Below are positions 8,850 through 16,207 of a stretch of 64,000 bases of DNA, piece after piece. The notes beneath the pieces were generated by a model, which was not told where the DNA came from, made no database searches, and saw nothing but the letters and a program-made list of their open reading frames with translations. Location of the stretch: the NCBI GenBank assembly GCA_902802305.1, contig CADCLG010000008.1, forward strand, positions 31,917-95,916. The letters are read 5' to 3'. Numbering within the stretch: position 1 is the first letter of the stretch; each line of letters begins with the position of its first letter. Made by a program: the position numbers and the translations under genes. This stretch comes from an uncultured Spirochaetaceae bacterium. GTDB lineage: Bacteria > Spirochaetota > Spirochaetia > Treponematales > Treponemataceae.

Positions 8850-8873
8850 TTAAATATTCATACTTTTTTAATA

Positions 8874-8902
8874 CTGAAATATATAATTAAATATGATATA
8901 TT
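8874..8902 (+). promoter_or_regulatory. Promoter CTGAAA-17-TATATT, leaderless spacing
   Basis: -10 TATATT at 8897-8902, six bases before the ATG of the methyltransferase gene; -35 CTGAAA at 8874-8879. The gene has no Shine-Dalgarno sequence, so a leaderless transcript is predicted. Confidence 0.5.
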
Positions 8903-8908
8903 TTAATC

Positions 8909-10063
8909 ATGAATTCATCAGATAATAAAATACAATATCAGGCAGAACTTTTTGCCAACCGTTTAAAAAGAAAATACAAGGAACTCCGCAAACAGATGCG
9001 AAAAAACAGGGTTTCCTGTTACAGACTTTACGACCGCGATATTCCCGAAATTCCTCTTTCCTTAGATTTATATGAATTTCTTCCAGATGGAGTTGATACA
9101 GTTCTTGAAGCAGCCCGCTTTATTTCAGCCCAAAATGAAAGTCTATCTGCAAATGCGCCCGGCCTTGAAAAAGAAATAAAAGAAAGAACTTACGCTGTTC
9201 TTTATTTATATGAACGCCCCTATGAAAAAGCGGAAGATGAAGAAGCCCTCTGGCTGGATGCAATGGCGACGGCTGCGGCAAATGTGCTGGGAATTGATAA
9301 TTCTCACATTATAAAAAAATCGCGGGGACACAAAAGCCATAAGGATGGCGAACAGTACACTTCTTCTTCTGAGGAAGAAAGCTCAATTTCCGGTCTTATA
9401 ATAGAACAAGGTCAGCTTTTTAGTCTGAATCTAAGCTCTTATCTGGATACAGGTCTCTTTTTTGACCACAGACCTTTGCGGGCTACCATCCGTGATACAG
9501 CAAACAAAAAACGCCTTCTCAATCTTTTCTGCTATACAGGAAGTTTTTCTGTTTATGCAGCCCAGGGAAATGCCAGCTTTGTTGAATCAGTAGATTTGTC
9601 AAATACTTATCTGAACTGGGCAAAAGAAAACATGAAGCTCAACGGTTTTACAGATAAAAATAAATATATTTACACAAGGGCTGATTGTATGGATTTTTTA
9701 AAACAGAAGGCCCTTGCAGCAAAGGCAAGAAGTCTTAAGCCATTAGATTATTATGACATTATAATTTTAGACCCACCAACATTTTCCAACAGCAAAAATA
9801 CCTATAATGTGCTTGATATCAACCGCGACTGGCCACAGCTTGTAAAGGATTGTCTGAATATATTGAATCCGGGTGGAATCCTTTATTTTTCAACCAACTC
9901 AGAAAAGCTTAAGTTTAATTCATCAGAAATACCGCCGGTAACAATTTTAGGTAATAAAATCTCCTGTCAGGATATCACATCACAGACAATTCCAAATGAT
10001 TACGCAGGAGCAAAACCTCACCGCTGCTGGAAAATCTGTGTTGAAAAGGCTCAGTCCCTATAA
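8909..10063 (+). CDS. rlmK: RlmK-like 23S rRNA methyltransferase (stand-alone)
   Basis: 384 residues, corresponding to the C-terminal half of E. coli RlmKL without the THUMP-RlmL half. The N-terminal part (FANRLKRKYKELRK, SCYRLYDRDIPEIP) and the Rossmann methyltransferase are both present: GLFFDHRPLR, SAM motif LLNLFCYTGSFSVYAA, acidic VDLSNTYLNWAKENMKLNG and catalytic-loop DPPTFSNSK. RlmK makes m7G2069 in 23S rRNA in E. coli; the related RlmI makes m5C, but the DPPTFSNSK loop and overall layout favour RlmK. A Ser/Glu-rich insertion (about 140-165) is unusual. It is divergent from the toxin-antitoxin operon, and its own promoter gives leaderless spacing. Confidence 0.8.
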   Translation: MNSSDNKIQYQAELFANRLKRKYKELRKQMRKNRVSCYRLYDRDIPEIPLSLDLYEFLPDGVDTVLEAARFISAQNESLSANAPGLEKEIKERTYAVLYLYERPYEKAEDEEALWLDAMATAAANVLGIDNSHIIKKSRGHKSHKDGEQYTSSSEEESSISGLIIEQGQLFSLNLSSYLDTGLFFDHRPLRATIRDTANKKRLLNLFCYTGSFSVYAAQGNASFVESVDLSNTYLNWAKENMKLNGFTDKNKYIYTRADCMDFLKQKALAAKARSLKPLDYYDIIILDPPTFSNSKNTYNVLDINRDWPQLVKDCLNILNPGGILYFSTNSEKLKFNSSEIPPVTILGNKISCQDITSQTIPNDYAGAKPHRCWKICVEKAQSL

Positions 10064-10106
10064 TCGCCTTCTGAATCAATTTTTAATAAAAAATTCACTA
10101 AGACAT

Positions 10107-10140
10107 AAAAAAAGCACGTCCCAAAAGGCGTGCTTTTTTT
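10107..10140. terminator. Bidirectional terminator between rlmK and rpmE
   Basis: An A-run followed by GCACG pairs with CGTGC followed by a T-run (10107-10118 with 10129-10140), giving a hairpin with U-tracts in both directions between the convergent genes. Confidence 0.85.
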
Positions 10141-10179
10141 GCAAAAAATCTAACAGATAATTCTAATTGAAATCTGATT

Positions 10180-10389
10180 TTATTTTTCTGCTGTAATTCC
10201 GTAGCGTTTGTTGAAGCGGTCAATACGTCCTGCAGTATCAACAAGTTTCTGCTTACCAGTATAGAATGGGTGGCAAGCTGAACAAATTTCAACGTGGATG
10301 TTTTCAACAGTTGAACGTGTTTCGATTACATTACCGCAAACGCAAGTAATTTTTGTAAGTTTGTAGTTAGGATGAATACCCTTTTTCAT
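10180..10389 (-). CDS. rpmE: 50S ribosomal protein L31
   Basis: 69 residues beginning [20 protein letters not shown], the standard L31 start. The zinc-binding type is retained: CVC near residue 16 and CSAC near residue 37. The end [10 protein letters not shown] is also typical. L31 bridges the two ribosomal subunits. AGGAG lies eight bases before the ATG and directly abuts a potential leader stem (see next entry). Transcription ends at the bidirectional terminator with rlmK. The proximity of rho and rpmE is shared with T. pallidum, with the YegP-like gene between them here. Confidence 0.97.
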   Translation of the reverse strand: MKKGIHPNYKLTKITCVCGNVIETRSTVENIHVEICSACHPFYTGKQKLVDTAGRIDRFNKRYGITAEK

Positions 10390-10397
10390 AATTATAA

Positions 10398-10453
10398 CTC
10401 CTGTGTCTTGCCCGATATTACGCCCGGCTGCCTCTAGCTTGTGCCAAAAACAC
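10398..10453 (-). promoter_or_regulatory. Candidate L31 autoregulatory mRNA leader
   Basis: In the minus-strand 5' untranslated region, GTGTTTTTG (opposite 10445-10453) can pair with CAAGACAC (opposite 10403-10410), closing a roughly 34-base internal region that holds GC-rich segments. The 3' arm ends one base before the AGGAG ribosome site (10398-10402). Ribosomal protein leaders for L31 are known in other phyla. No match to those models can be tested here. Confidence 0.4.
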
Positions 10454-10521
10454 GTCTATCATTTCGCCACCGTCAACTAAATATAATAATATCACAAGAT
10501 AAAATGATTAGAATATAATAT

Positions 10522-10559
10522 AAAAAAAATAATGCATGGTCAATATGAGCACCATGCAT
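10522..10559 (-). terminator. Terminator downstream of the YegP-like gene
   Basis: A perfect nine-base stem ATGCATGGT/ACCATGCAT (10532-10540 with 10551-10559), followed on the minus strand by a run of eight T (opposite 10522-10529). Confidence 0.8.
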
Positions 10560-10569
10560 CAGTACAATT

Positions 10570-10941
10570 TTATTCAACTTCCTTTACTTCTGCTTCTGGT
10601 GCATTCTTTTTAATGCTTTCAATTCCGTTAAGACAGCCAGCCTTAGCCTTATAGCTTTCACCAACAGAAATAATCTGTCCATTTGTTGCAATAAGACGGA
10701 ATCTGTATTCACCGCGCTTATCAAGATAAACTTCAAACTTTGGATTTTTAAGACTTTCAAATCCTTCTACAGTCTGATCTTCTATATTTGCAAGTGCGGC
10801 ATTCTTCTTTACACTTTCAATTCCGTTCAGACAAGCGTCTTTTGAACTGTAAACCTCAGAAGTTGCAATAACTTCACCATTTCCAGCCTTAAGGTTAAAC
10901 ATAATACCATTAGCTGTTTCTTTTACTACAAAAGTTCCCAT
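10570..10941 (-). CDS. YegP/UPF0339 (DUF1508) protein, two tandem repeats
   Basis: 123 residues built from two copies of the DUF1508 unit: FNLKAGNGEVIATSEVYSSK with CLNGIESVKKNA, then YRFRLIATNGQIISVGESYK with CLNGIESIKKNA. This tandem arrangement is that of E. coli YegP. The fold is a small beta-rich cytoplasmic protein of unknown function, often abundant. Both repeats keep the Cys-Leu-Asn-Gly-Ile-Glu turn. It has its own terminator and lies 67 bases beyond the stop of rho on the same strand, so it may be expressed by read-through from rho or separately. Confidence 0.9.
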   Translation of the reverse strand: MGTFVVKETANGIMFNLKAGNGEVIATSEVYSSKDACLNGIESVKKNAALANIEDQTVEGFESLKNPKFEVYLDKRGEYRFRLIATNGQIISVGESYKAKAGCLNGIESIKKNAPEAEVKEVE

Positions 10942-11008
10942 AATAAACTCCTTTTTTATTTTGATACTTTATTTTGATATTTTATCTAATATTTCAATTT
11001 TGAAATTA

Positions 11009-12775
11009 TCAATCCATTCCGGCTGTTCCAGCATTCATGCTTGCAAGGAAAGCTTCGTTTGTCTTAGACTTCTTCATGCGGTCAAGAATAAGCTCTGTAA
11101 TTTCAACATCTTCCATTGGATTAAGAACTTTACGCAAAATCCAGATTTTCTGAAGCTCGTTTTCGGTAAGAAGCAACTCTTCCTTTCGGGTGCCAGATTT
11201 TTTGATATTGATGGCAGGGAAAAGGCGTCTTTCTGCAAGCTTGCGGTCCAGGTCAATTTCTGAGTTACCAGTTCCCTTAAACTCTTCAAAAATAACTTCA
11301 TCCATGCGCGAGCCGGTTTCGATTAAGGCAGTTGAAATAATTGTAAGTGAACCGCCCTCTTCTACATTACGAGCAGCACCAAAGAAGCGCTTTGGTTTAA
11401 AAAGAGCATTGGAATCAACACCACCAGACAAAACCTTTCCGCTTGTTTGAACAGTCTGGTTGTAAGCGCGGGCAAGACGAGTGATTGAGTCAAGAAGAAT
11501 TACAACATCACGTTTGTGCTCAACAAGACGCTTTGCCTTTTCAAGAACCATTTCTGCAACCTGAACGTGGCGGGTTGCCTGTTCATCAAAGGTAGAAGAA
11601 ATAACTTCCCCCTTAATAGCGCGTTCCATTTCGGTAACTTCCTCAGGACGTTCATCAATCAAAAGAACAATGAGGTAAACTTCAGGATTGTTTGTTGTGA
11701 TTGCATTTGCAATTTTCTGCATGAGGATTGTTTTACCAGCCTTTGGAGGAGCAACAATCAAAAGACGCTGACCTTTACCAATTGGAGCAAAAAGGTCAAC
11801 AATACGGGTTGAAACTTCGGTACTTACAGTTTCCAGACGAAGTTTTTCATCCGGATAAAGCGGTGTTAAGTTTTCAAAAGGAACACGAGTCTGAGCAACA
11901 CGAGGCTCGTCCATATTTACAGTTTCAATTCTGAGTAAGGCAAAGAAACGCTCACCTTCTTTTGGAGAACGGGTCTGTCCATAAACAGTATCGCCAGTTT
12001 TTAAGTTAAAAAGACGAATCTGGCTTGGAGAAATATAAATATCATCAGGACCAGGAAGATATGAGTTCTGTGGTGAACGAAGGAAGCCATAACCATCAGG
12101 AAGGATTTCAAGGGCACCTGAGGCAAAAATAATTCCTCCGTGTTCTGTATGTGCTTTAAGGATTACAAAAATCAAATCCTGCTTTTTCATTGGAGCCAAA
12201 TCATCAGCTGTAAAACCATACTGCATGGCCATATCTCGAAGTTCAGGCATTGATTTTACGGTCAAATCATTTATTAAAAGACGCGGTTTGTTTGCATTAT
12301 CATCACCTGCCACTGCGGCTGCAGCAGTTTCTGCGGCAATTGCTTCAGAAACTTCGCCAGAAGGTGTTGGATAAGCCATTCTAGGCTGGAAATTACGTTT
12401 TGCACCTGGCTGTCTTTTATTATATTTGTTCTGGGGATTTTGATTGTTCTGATTCTGACTGGTATTATTCTTTTTGTGACTATTTTCTTCTGAAGGGGCT
12501 TCTTTTTCTTTATCTTCGGCCTTTTTTACTATCCTGCGCCGTTTTACGACGACCCGTGTTTCCGTTTCAGGTTTGTTCTCTTCTTCTGTAGTTGGTTTTT
12601 CTTCTGAATCGGCCGCTTTTTCTTCTTTTTCTTCTAAATCATTTTTTTGTTCTACAGGGGATTCAGTTGAAGTGGAATCAAAATCCAAAGTTGTCTGAAT
12701 TTCTTCTGATTTTGCTGCTTCAGAAACCTGGTCTTCCTTTACTTCTGCGCTTCGACGCTTTCTTAATGGTGCCAT
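11009..12775 (-). CDS. rho: Transcription termination factor Rho with extended N-terminus
   Basis: 588 residues against about 420 in E. coli. The extra length is an N-terminal acidic, Lys- and Asn-rich low-complexity region (about 1-160, including a [11 protein letters not shown] patch and an Asn/Gln stretch). Then come the Rho N domain ([17 protein letters not shown]), the RNA-binding cold-shock domain ([20 protein letters not shown]), Walker A APPKAGKT, Walker [17 protein letters not shown], the Q-loop/R-loop region and the arginine finger context [16 protein letters not shown]. Rho is a hexameric RNA translocase that ends transcription. Such disordered insertions occur in Rho from several phyla and can promote RNA binding or condensation. 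GGAG precedes the ATG; promoter at 12900-12928. Confidence 0.97.
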   Translation of the reverse strand: MAPLRKRRSAEVKEDQVSEAAKSEEIQTTLDFDSTSTESPVEQKNDLEEKEEKAADSEEKPTTEEENKPETETRVVVKRRRIVKKAEDKEKEAPSEENSHKKNNTSQNQNNQNPQNKYNKRQPGAKRNFQPRMAYPTPSGEVSEAIAAETAAAAVAGDDNANKPRLLINDLTVKSMPELRDMAMQYGFTADDLAPMKKQDLIFVILKAHTEHGGIIFASGALEILPDGYGFLRSPQNSYLPGPDDIYISPSQIRLFNLKTGDTVYGQTRSPKEGERFFALLRIETVNMDEPRVAQTRVPFENLTPLYPDEKLRLETVSTEVSTRIVDLFAPIGKGQRLLIVAPPKAGKTILMQKIANAITTNNPEVYLIVLLIDERPEEVTEMERAIKGEVISSTFDEQATRHVQVAEMVLEKAKRLVEHKRDVVILLDSITRLARAYNQTVQTSGKVLSGGVDSNALFKPKRFFGAARNVEEGGSLTIISTALIETGSRMDEVIFEEFKGTGNSEIDLDRKLAERRLFPAINIKKSGTRKEELLLTENELQKIWILRKVLNPMEDVEITELILDRMKKSKTNEAFLASMNAGTAGMD

Positions 12776-12899
12776 TAATCTTTACTCCATAAATAATGTA
12801 TGAGATTGTTTATTTTGATTATCAAAAAATTTTATTAACATATAATATTGATTTAATAAAAAAAATTTTAAAAGAATGGGTTCAAAAATGACAATTATA

Positions 12900-12928
12900 T
12901 TATTACTTATAACAAAAGTATATGTCAA
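12900..12928 (-). promoter_or_regulatory. rho promoter TTGACA-17-TAATAA
   Basis: Minus strand: consensus -35 TTGACA (12923-12928), 17-base spacer, -10 TAATAA (12900-12905) followed closely by TATAAT. It predicts a leader of about 115 bases before rho, which would be long enough for autoregulation. Confidence 0.6.
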
Positions 12929-12939
12929 CAGTTTACAAA

Positions 12940-13362
12940 CTATTTAATTACGTCTGAATGAATTATCATTGATTGTTTGAATTCAGAAGATGCAACTGAA
13001 AATAAATCCTGCTCAGGTTCCTTTTCAAGCATAGTTACCTGACCAGTGTAATCAACATTATTTGCAATTCTGATTCTAGCTGTTGTTATATCACTTTCCA
13101 CGACACTGCCGGAACAGATTTCTATTCGCTCAGAAGCATTCATATTACCTTTTACTGTACCGGAAACAATTATTGAAGCAGCATTTATACTTTCAACATT
13201 ACAAGTTGCATTTTTGGCAATTTCTAAATCGCCTGTAGGAGCATTAATTTTTCCAGAAAATTTACCGGTGATTACCAATTTATCTCTAAACTCTAAAACA
13301 CCGTCAAATTCTGTTTCTGCACCAAATACTGTAATGTTTCGTTTTTCACGCTGCTCTGCCAT
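12940..13362 (-). CDS. Bactofilin (polymer-forming cytoskeletal protein)
   Basis: 140 residues. The central repeat region (about 10-115) is the right-handed beta-helix of bactofilins: TEFDGVLEFRDKLVITGKFSGKI, then SIIVSGTVKGNMNASERIEI and VESDITTARIRIA, with hydrophobic residues every second position. No signal peptide. Bactofilins self-assemble into filaments that localise envelope enzymes and influence cell shape, a plausible role in a helical spirochete. It sits 14 bases after lnt in the same operon. A second bactofilin is encoded at 52551-52913. Start supported by GCAGG. Confidence 0.9.
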   Translation of the reverse strand: MAEQREKRNITVFGAETEFDGVLEFRDKLVITGKFSGKINAPTGDLEIAKNATCNVESINAASIIVSGTVKGNMNASERIEICSGSVVESDITTARIRIANNVDYTGQVTMLEKEPEQDLFSVASSEFKQSMIIHSDVIK

Positions 13363-13376
13363 TTTTTACCTGCCAT

Positions 13377-15080
13377 TTATTTTTTGGCTTTTCTTATTAT
13401 AACAAATATTATTTTTAATAGCAATAAAAAGAAAAATATAAAAACAAAAGAATACCCGAAGATATCTCCAATTTTTGTATAAAGTGTCGGTTTTCTGTCT
13501 TTTTCAATCACTGGAATCTTATCAACAATATATGACTGTATAAAAGGCTGAGCCATCTTTGTAATTTCACCATTCGGACTGATTACACAAGTTTGTCCCG
13601 AAGTTGTACTGCGTACTGTCGGTATTTTATTTTCAACAGAACGAAATACAGCCATAGATAAATGTTCATACTGGCAAACCAGGCTTTTTGACCAGCTGTC
13701 ATTGGTAAGATTTATAAAAGCCCTTGCACCCGCCTTGTACATTTTTCGGCTTATATCAGAAAAATTATCTTCAAAACAGATTGGTGTAGCAAAAACTAAA
13801 TCCTTGTATTCAAAAACATTAATTTCTTCACCAGGTGTCCACATATTCGGCTCAATTTTTAGCAGAAACTTATAAAAATGAGGGAAAAATCTTTCATAAG
13901 GGAAATATTCACTAAATGGAACAAGATGATTTTTTGAATAAATATAGGGTTCAGGAGGCAAAACATTTACTCTCGGCTCAAAAACAAGAGCAGAATTATA
14001 TTCCTTTTTATTTGAATAATTTTTATCAACTTCCCAATGACCGTTACCTATTACAAAAAGAGCATTTCTGCTGTTGATAAAATCAAGTAGAGTTTTAGAC
14101 AACTTGTATCGATTCACATCTCGCTTTGTATTGTATTGATAAACAATTGAAGGAACAACTGCTGTTTCAGGCCAGACAATAATATCTACATCAGGATTCG
14201 TATCAAGAACATAATCGGTCTGAGCCATCAAAATCTGAACATTTTTAGCATATACATCTATTCCTTCAAGAAATGGGTCTTCATTTCCCTGAATAGCAGC
14301 TATTTTAATCTGCTTATTATACTGATAATCTTTTTTTAGGGCTATTTTACCATAAATCAAATCTGTTATAAGGAAAACTGCAAATACAGCAAAAGAAATA
14401 GCAGGGATTTTTAGAGAAACCATTTTGAGTTGCTTATCATATTTTGAAACATAATTTATATGCGTATTACATTCATAAAACTCAACATCAGTTTCGCGCT
14501 TATAAATAATCATCCGCCGCTCAATCAATTTGCTAAAAAAAGCAAAAAGACAGCAGGAATTAAAAATTATCAGCGCATTCAATCCAAAAACACCGATAGC
14601 ACTGCATGATTGTATTAAAGCAAGCTTTCTAAATTGAGTATAGGCAGTAACTCCAAAGCCCAGCCCCATAAAGCCTTTTGTCAATAGATATTCAAAGGCA
14701 GATATCAGTACCCAATGAATAAGCCAGGCATAATTAGCAAAAAGGATATCTACCAATTTTAATGCTAGAAAAAAAATGCACATTACAAGAACAAAATATA
14801 TTGTAATTGCATAAATTCCATAGGAATCATAATTTTTAAGCCAATTATAAAAAAAGTAACCATAAAGGAAACCATAAATGGCTCCAGCTAGAGGCGTGAT
14901 TTTTAAGGATATTTTTTTTATCAGAAAAAGAAGAGGAATATAAACGAACCATGCAAGAAAAGCAAAGCCGTTTATATTCAATTTATTAGGATGTTCCAGC
15001 AAAAGCATTGCCACTGAAACAAAGAGCATGAAAAGTATCTGAATAATTAAAACAAGATTACTTCTTAATTTCTTCTTCAT
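13377..15080 (-). CDS. lnt: Apolipoprotein N-acyltransferase
   Basis: 567 residues. About six to eight membrane segments lie in the first 240 residues and one at the C-terminus (FGYSFVFIFFFLLLLKIIFV), flanking a periplasmic nitrilase-like domain. The catalytic triad is visible: Glu in DIIVWPETAVVPS, Lys in YSKNHLVPFSEYFP and Cys in ATPICFEDNFSD. Lnt adds the third acyl chain to the N-terminal Cys of lipoproteins. The start overlaps the HU gene by 23 bases and has AAGGA; bactofilin follows after 14 bases. The HU-lnt linkage is also found in T. pallidum (from memory). Confidence 0.93.
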   Translation of the reverse strand: MKKKLRSNLVLIIQILFMLFVSVAMLLLEHPNKLNINGFAFLAWFVYIPLLFLIKKISLKITPLAGAIYGFLYGYFFYNWLKNYDSYGIYAITIYFVLVMCIFFLALKLVDILFANYAWLIHWVLISAFEYLLTKGFMGLGFGVTAYTQFRKLALIQSCSAIGVFGLNALIIFNSCCLFAFFSKLIERRMIIYKRETDVEFYECNTHINYVSKYDKQLKMVSLKIPAISFAVFAVFLITDLIYGKIALKKDYQYNKQIKIAAIQGNEDPFLEGIDVYAKNVQILMAQTDYVLDTNPDVDIIVWPETAVVPSIVYQYNTKRDVNRYKLSKTLLDFINSRNALFVIGNGHWEVDKNYSNKKEYNSALVFEPRVNVLPPEPYIYSKNHLVPFSEYFPYERFFPHFYKFLLKIEPNMWTPGEEINVFEYKDLVFATPICFEDNFSDISRKMYKAGARAFINLTNDSWSKSLVCQYEHLSMAVFRSVENKIPTVRSTTSGQTCVISPNGEITKMAQPFIQSYIVDKIPVIEKDRKPTLYTKIGDIFGYSFVFIFFFLLLLKIIFVIIRKAKK

Positions 15081-15384
15081 TAAAATCCTTCATTTTCTGT
15101 TTCAGTTCCTGTCCCGGTCTGAATACGGCAACATAATGCTTACCATAGGAAAGTCTTTCACCAGTCTTAGGATTTCTAGCTTTTTTGCGACCATTGCGTA
15201 AACGGGGTTCAAAAGTTCCAAAACCTCGTAATTCAATAGTTTCACCTTCCGCAAGTGAAGTTTTTATTGATGCCAGGAAACTGTCAATCACCTTATGTAT
15301 ATGTTTCTTATCTATATTTGAATCATATATATTTTCATAAATTGTTTCTACAAGGTCAGCTTTTGTTTTTTTTCTTTCTGTCAT
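15058..15384 (-). CDS. HU/IHF-family DNA-binding protein
   Basis: 108 residues from the chosen ATG (MTERKKTKADLVETIY); a GTG four codons upstream is possible, but GGGG then sits correctly spaced for the ATG. The HU fold is clear: KADLVETIYENI, VIDSFLASIKTSLAEGETIELRGFGTFEPRLRNGRKKARNPKTGE and YVAVFRPGQELKQKM. The NPKTGE arm carries the DNA-intercalating proline. HU bends and compacts DNA. The basic N-terminal extension and the acidic C-terminal tail (KDFNEEEIKK) go beyond minimal HU. It overlaps lnt by 23 bases. Confidence 0.93.
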   Translation of the reverse strand: MTERKKTKADLVETIYENIYDSNIDKKHIHKVIDSFLASIKTSLAEGETIELRGFGTFEPRLRNGRKKARNPKTGERLSYGKHYVAVFRPGQELKQKMKDFNEEEIKK

Positions 15385-15419
15385 TTTTTTCCCCACATAA
15401 AAAAAATCTTATTGAATTA

Positions 15420-15454
15420 CAAAAAAAAACCAGTTGAAGAAAAACTCCAACTGG
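15420..15454 (-). terminator. Terminator downstream of rpsT
   Basis: Minus strand: CCAGTTGGA (opposite 15446-15454) pairs with TCAACTGG (opposite 15430-15437), followed by nine T (opposite 15421-15429). It separates rpsT from the HU gene. Confidence 0.85.
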
Positions 15455-15480
15455 ATTCCAAAAACTCATTGTTCAGAGTC

Positions 15481-15759
15481 TTAGTTTGCTGCGTTAAATG
15501 TAGCGTTGTAAAGATTCATCATTCTAGACTTTTTACGAGAAACTGCATTTCGTTTAAGAACGCCCTTGCTTCTAGCACTATCAAGTTCTTTCTGAAGCTG
15601 TTTGTATTTTTCTTCAGCAAGCTTCTGATCTTTTGCATGAACAGCTTCTATAAACTGTTTAGCATAAGTCTTGCATGTGCTTTTTATAGCTTTATTATGA
15701 AGTCTTCGAACTTCGCTCTGAGCATGTCTTTTTTCTGCAGAAGTATTCTTACCTGCCAA
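15481..15759 (-). CDS. rpsT: 30S ribosomal protein S20
   Basis: 92 residues, a three-helix basic protein beginning MAGKNTSAEKRHAQSEVRRLHN and ending SRKKSRMMNLYNATFNAAN, typical of S20. The start is TTG, set by alignment to the family and by GGGGG six bases upstream; there is no alternative ATG near. E. coli rpsT also starts with UUG, where the weak start is part of its autoregulation, so the feature may be functional rather than accidental. It has its own terminator before the HU-lnt-bactofilin genes. Confidence 0.95.
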   Translation of the reverse strand: MAGKNTSAEKRHAQSEVRRLHNKAIKSTCKTYAKQFIEAVHAKDQKLAEEKYKQLQKELDSARSKGVLKRNAVSRKKSRMMNLYNATFNAAN

Positions 15760-15876
15760 TTGGAGACCCCCAAAAAATAATTAGTTAACTAAAGGTAATA
15801 TTATCAAAATGCTTATTTAATGTCAACGAAATACTTTAATAAAAAAATAAGGTTCAAAAAGCACTGTATAGAGTTA

Positions 15877-15905
15877 TTGACAGGAAAGCCCATAATCGAT
15901 AATAT
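15877..15905 (+). promoter_or_regulatory. Promoter TTGACA-17-TAATAT for the zinc-ribbon gene
   Basis: Consensus -35 at 15877-15882, exact 17-base spacer, -10 TAATAT at 15900-15905. The predicted leader is about 27 bases and includes GGAGG at 15928-15932. Confidence 0.8.
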
Positions 15906-15938
15906 ATCTAATTACGAATATTCGAACGGAGGCACAAT

Positions 15939-16112
15939 ATGGCTGGAGCTAGTAAAAACTCTCGTACTACTGTTGCAACACACAAATTCATTTGCCCTGA
16001 CTGCGGTGGCGAAATCATAATGAAAACAATGATTGAAAATGGCAGATTAAAGAATCAGGCCGAATGCCAAAAATGTAAACGTGTTGAAAGACGCCCTAAG
16101 GATTTTAAATAA
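15939..16112 (+). CDS. 57-residue zinc-ribbon protein
   Basis: A short gene with very strong signals: consensus promoter, GGAGG six bases before the ATG, and a strong terminator right after. The protein begins MAGASKNSRTTVATHKF and has two CxxC knuckles (CPDC, CQKC) about 27 residues apart, followed by a basic end VERRPKDFK. Small proteins of this type are often ribosome-associated, for example in the L33/L32 size class, but the sequence does not match L33 and I do not assign a function. It is divergent from rpsT and convergent with the XRE-GGDEF gene. Length may cause it to be missed by minimum-size filters. Confidence 0.88.
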   Translation: MAGASKNSRTTVATHKFICPDCGGEIIMKTMIENGRLKNQAECQKCKRVERRPKDFK

Positions 16113-16136
16113 TATTTAATTCTTAGATGCATAATA

Positions 16137-16178
16137 AACCCTGTATGGATTCATGAGCCATACAGGGTTATTTTTTTG
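16137..16178 (+). terminator. Strong terminator of the zinc-ribbon gene
   Basis: A perfect 12-base stem AACCCTGTATGG/CCATACAGGGTT (16137-16148 with 16158-16169), followed by a T-run at 16171-16177. Confidence 0.92.
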
Positions 16179-16207
16179 TATAATTATTTTTTGATTAAAA
16201 ATAATAA

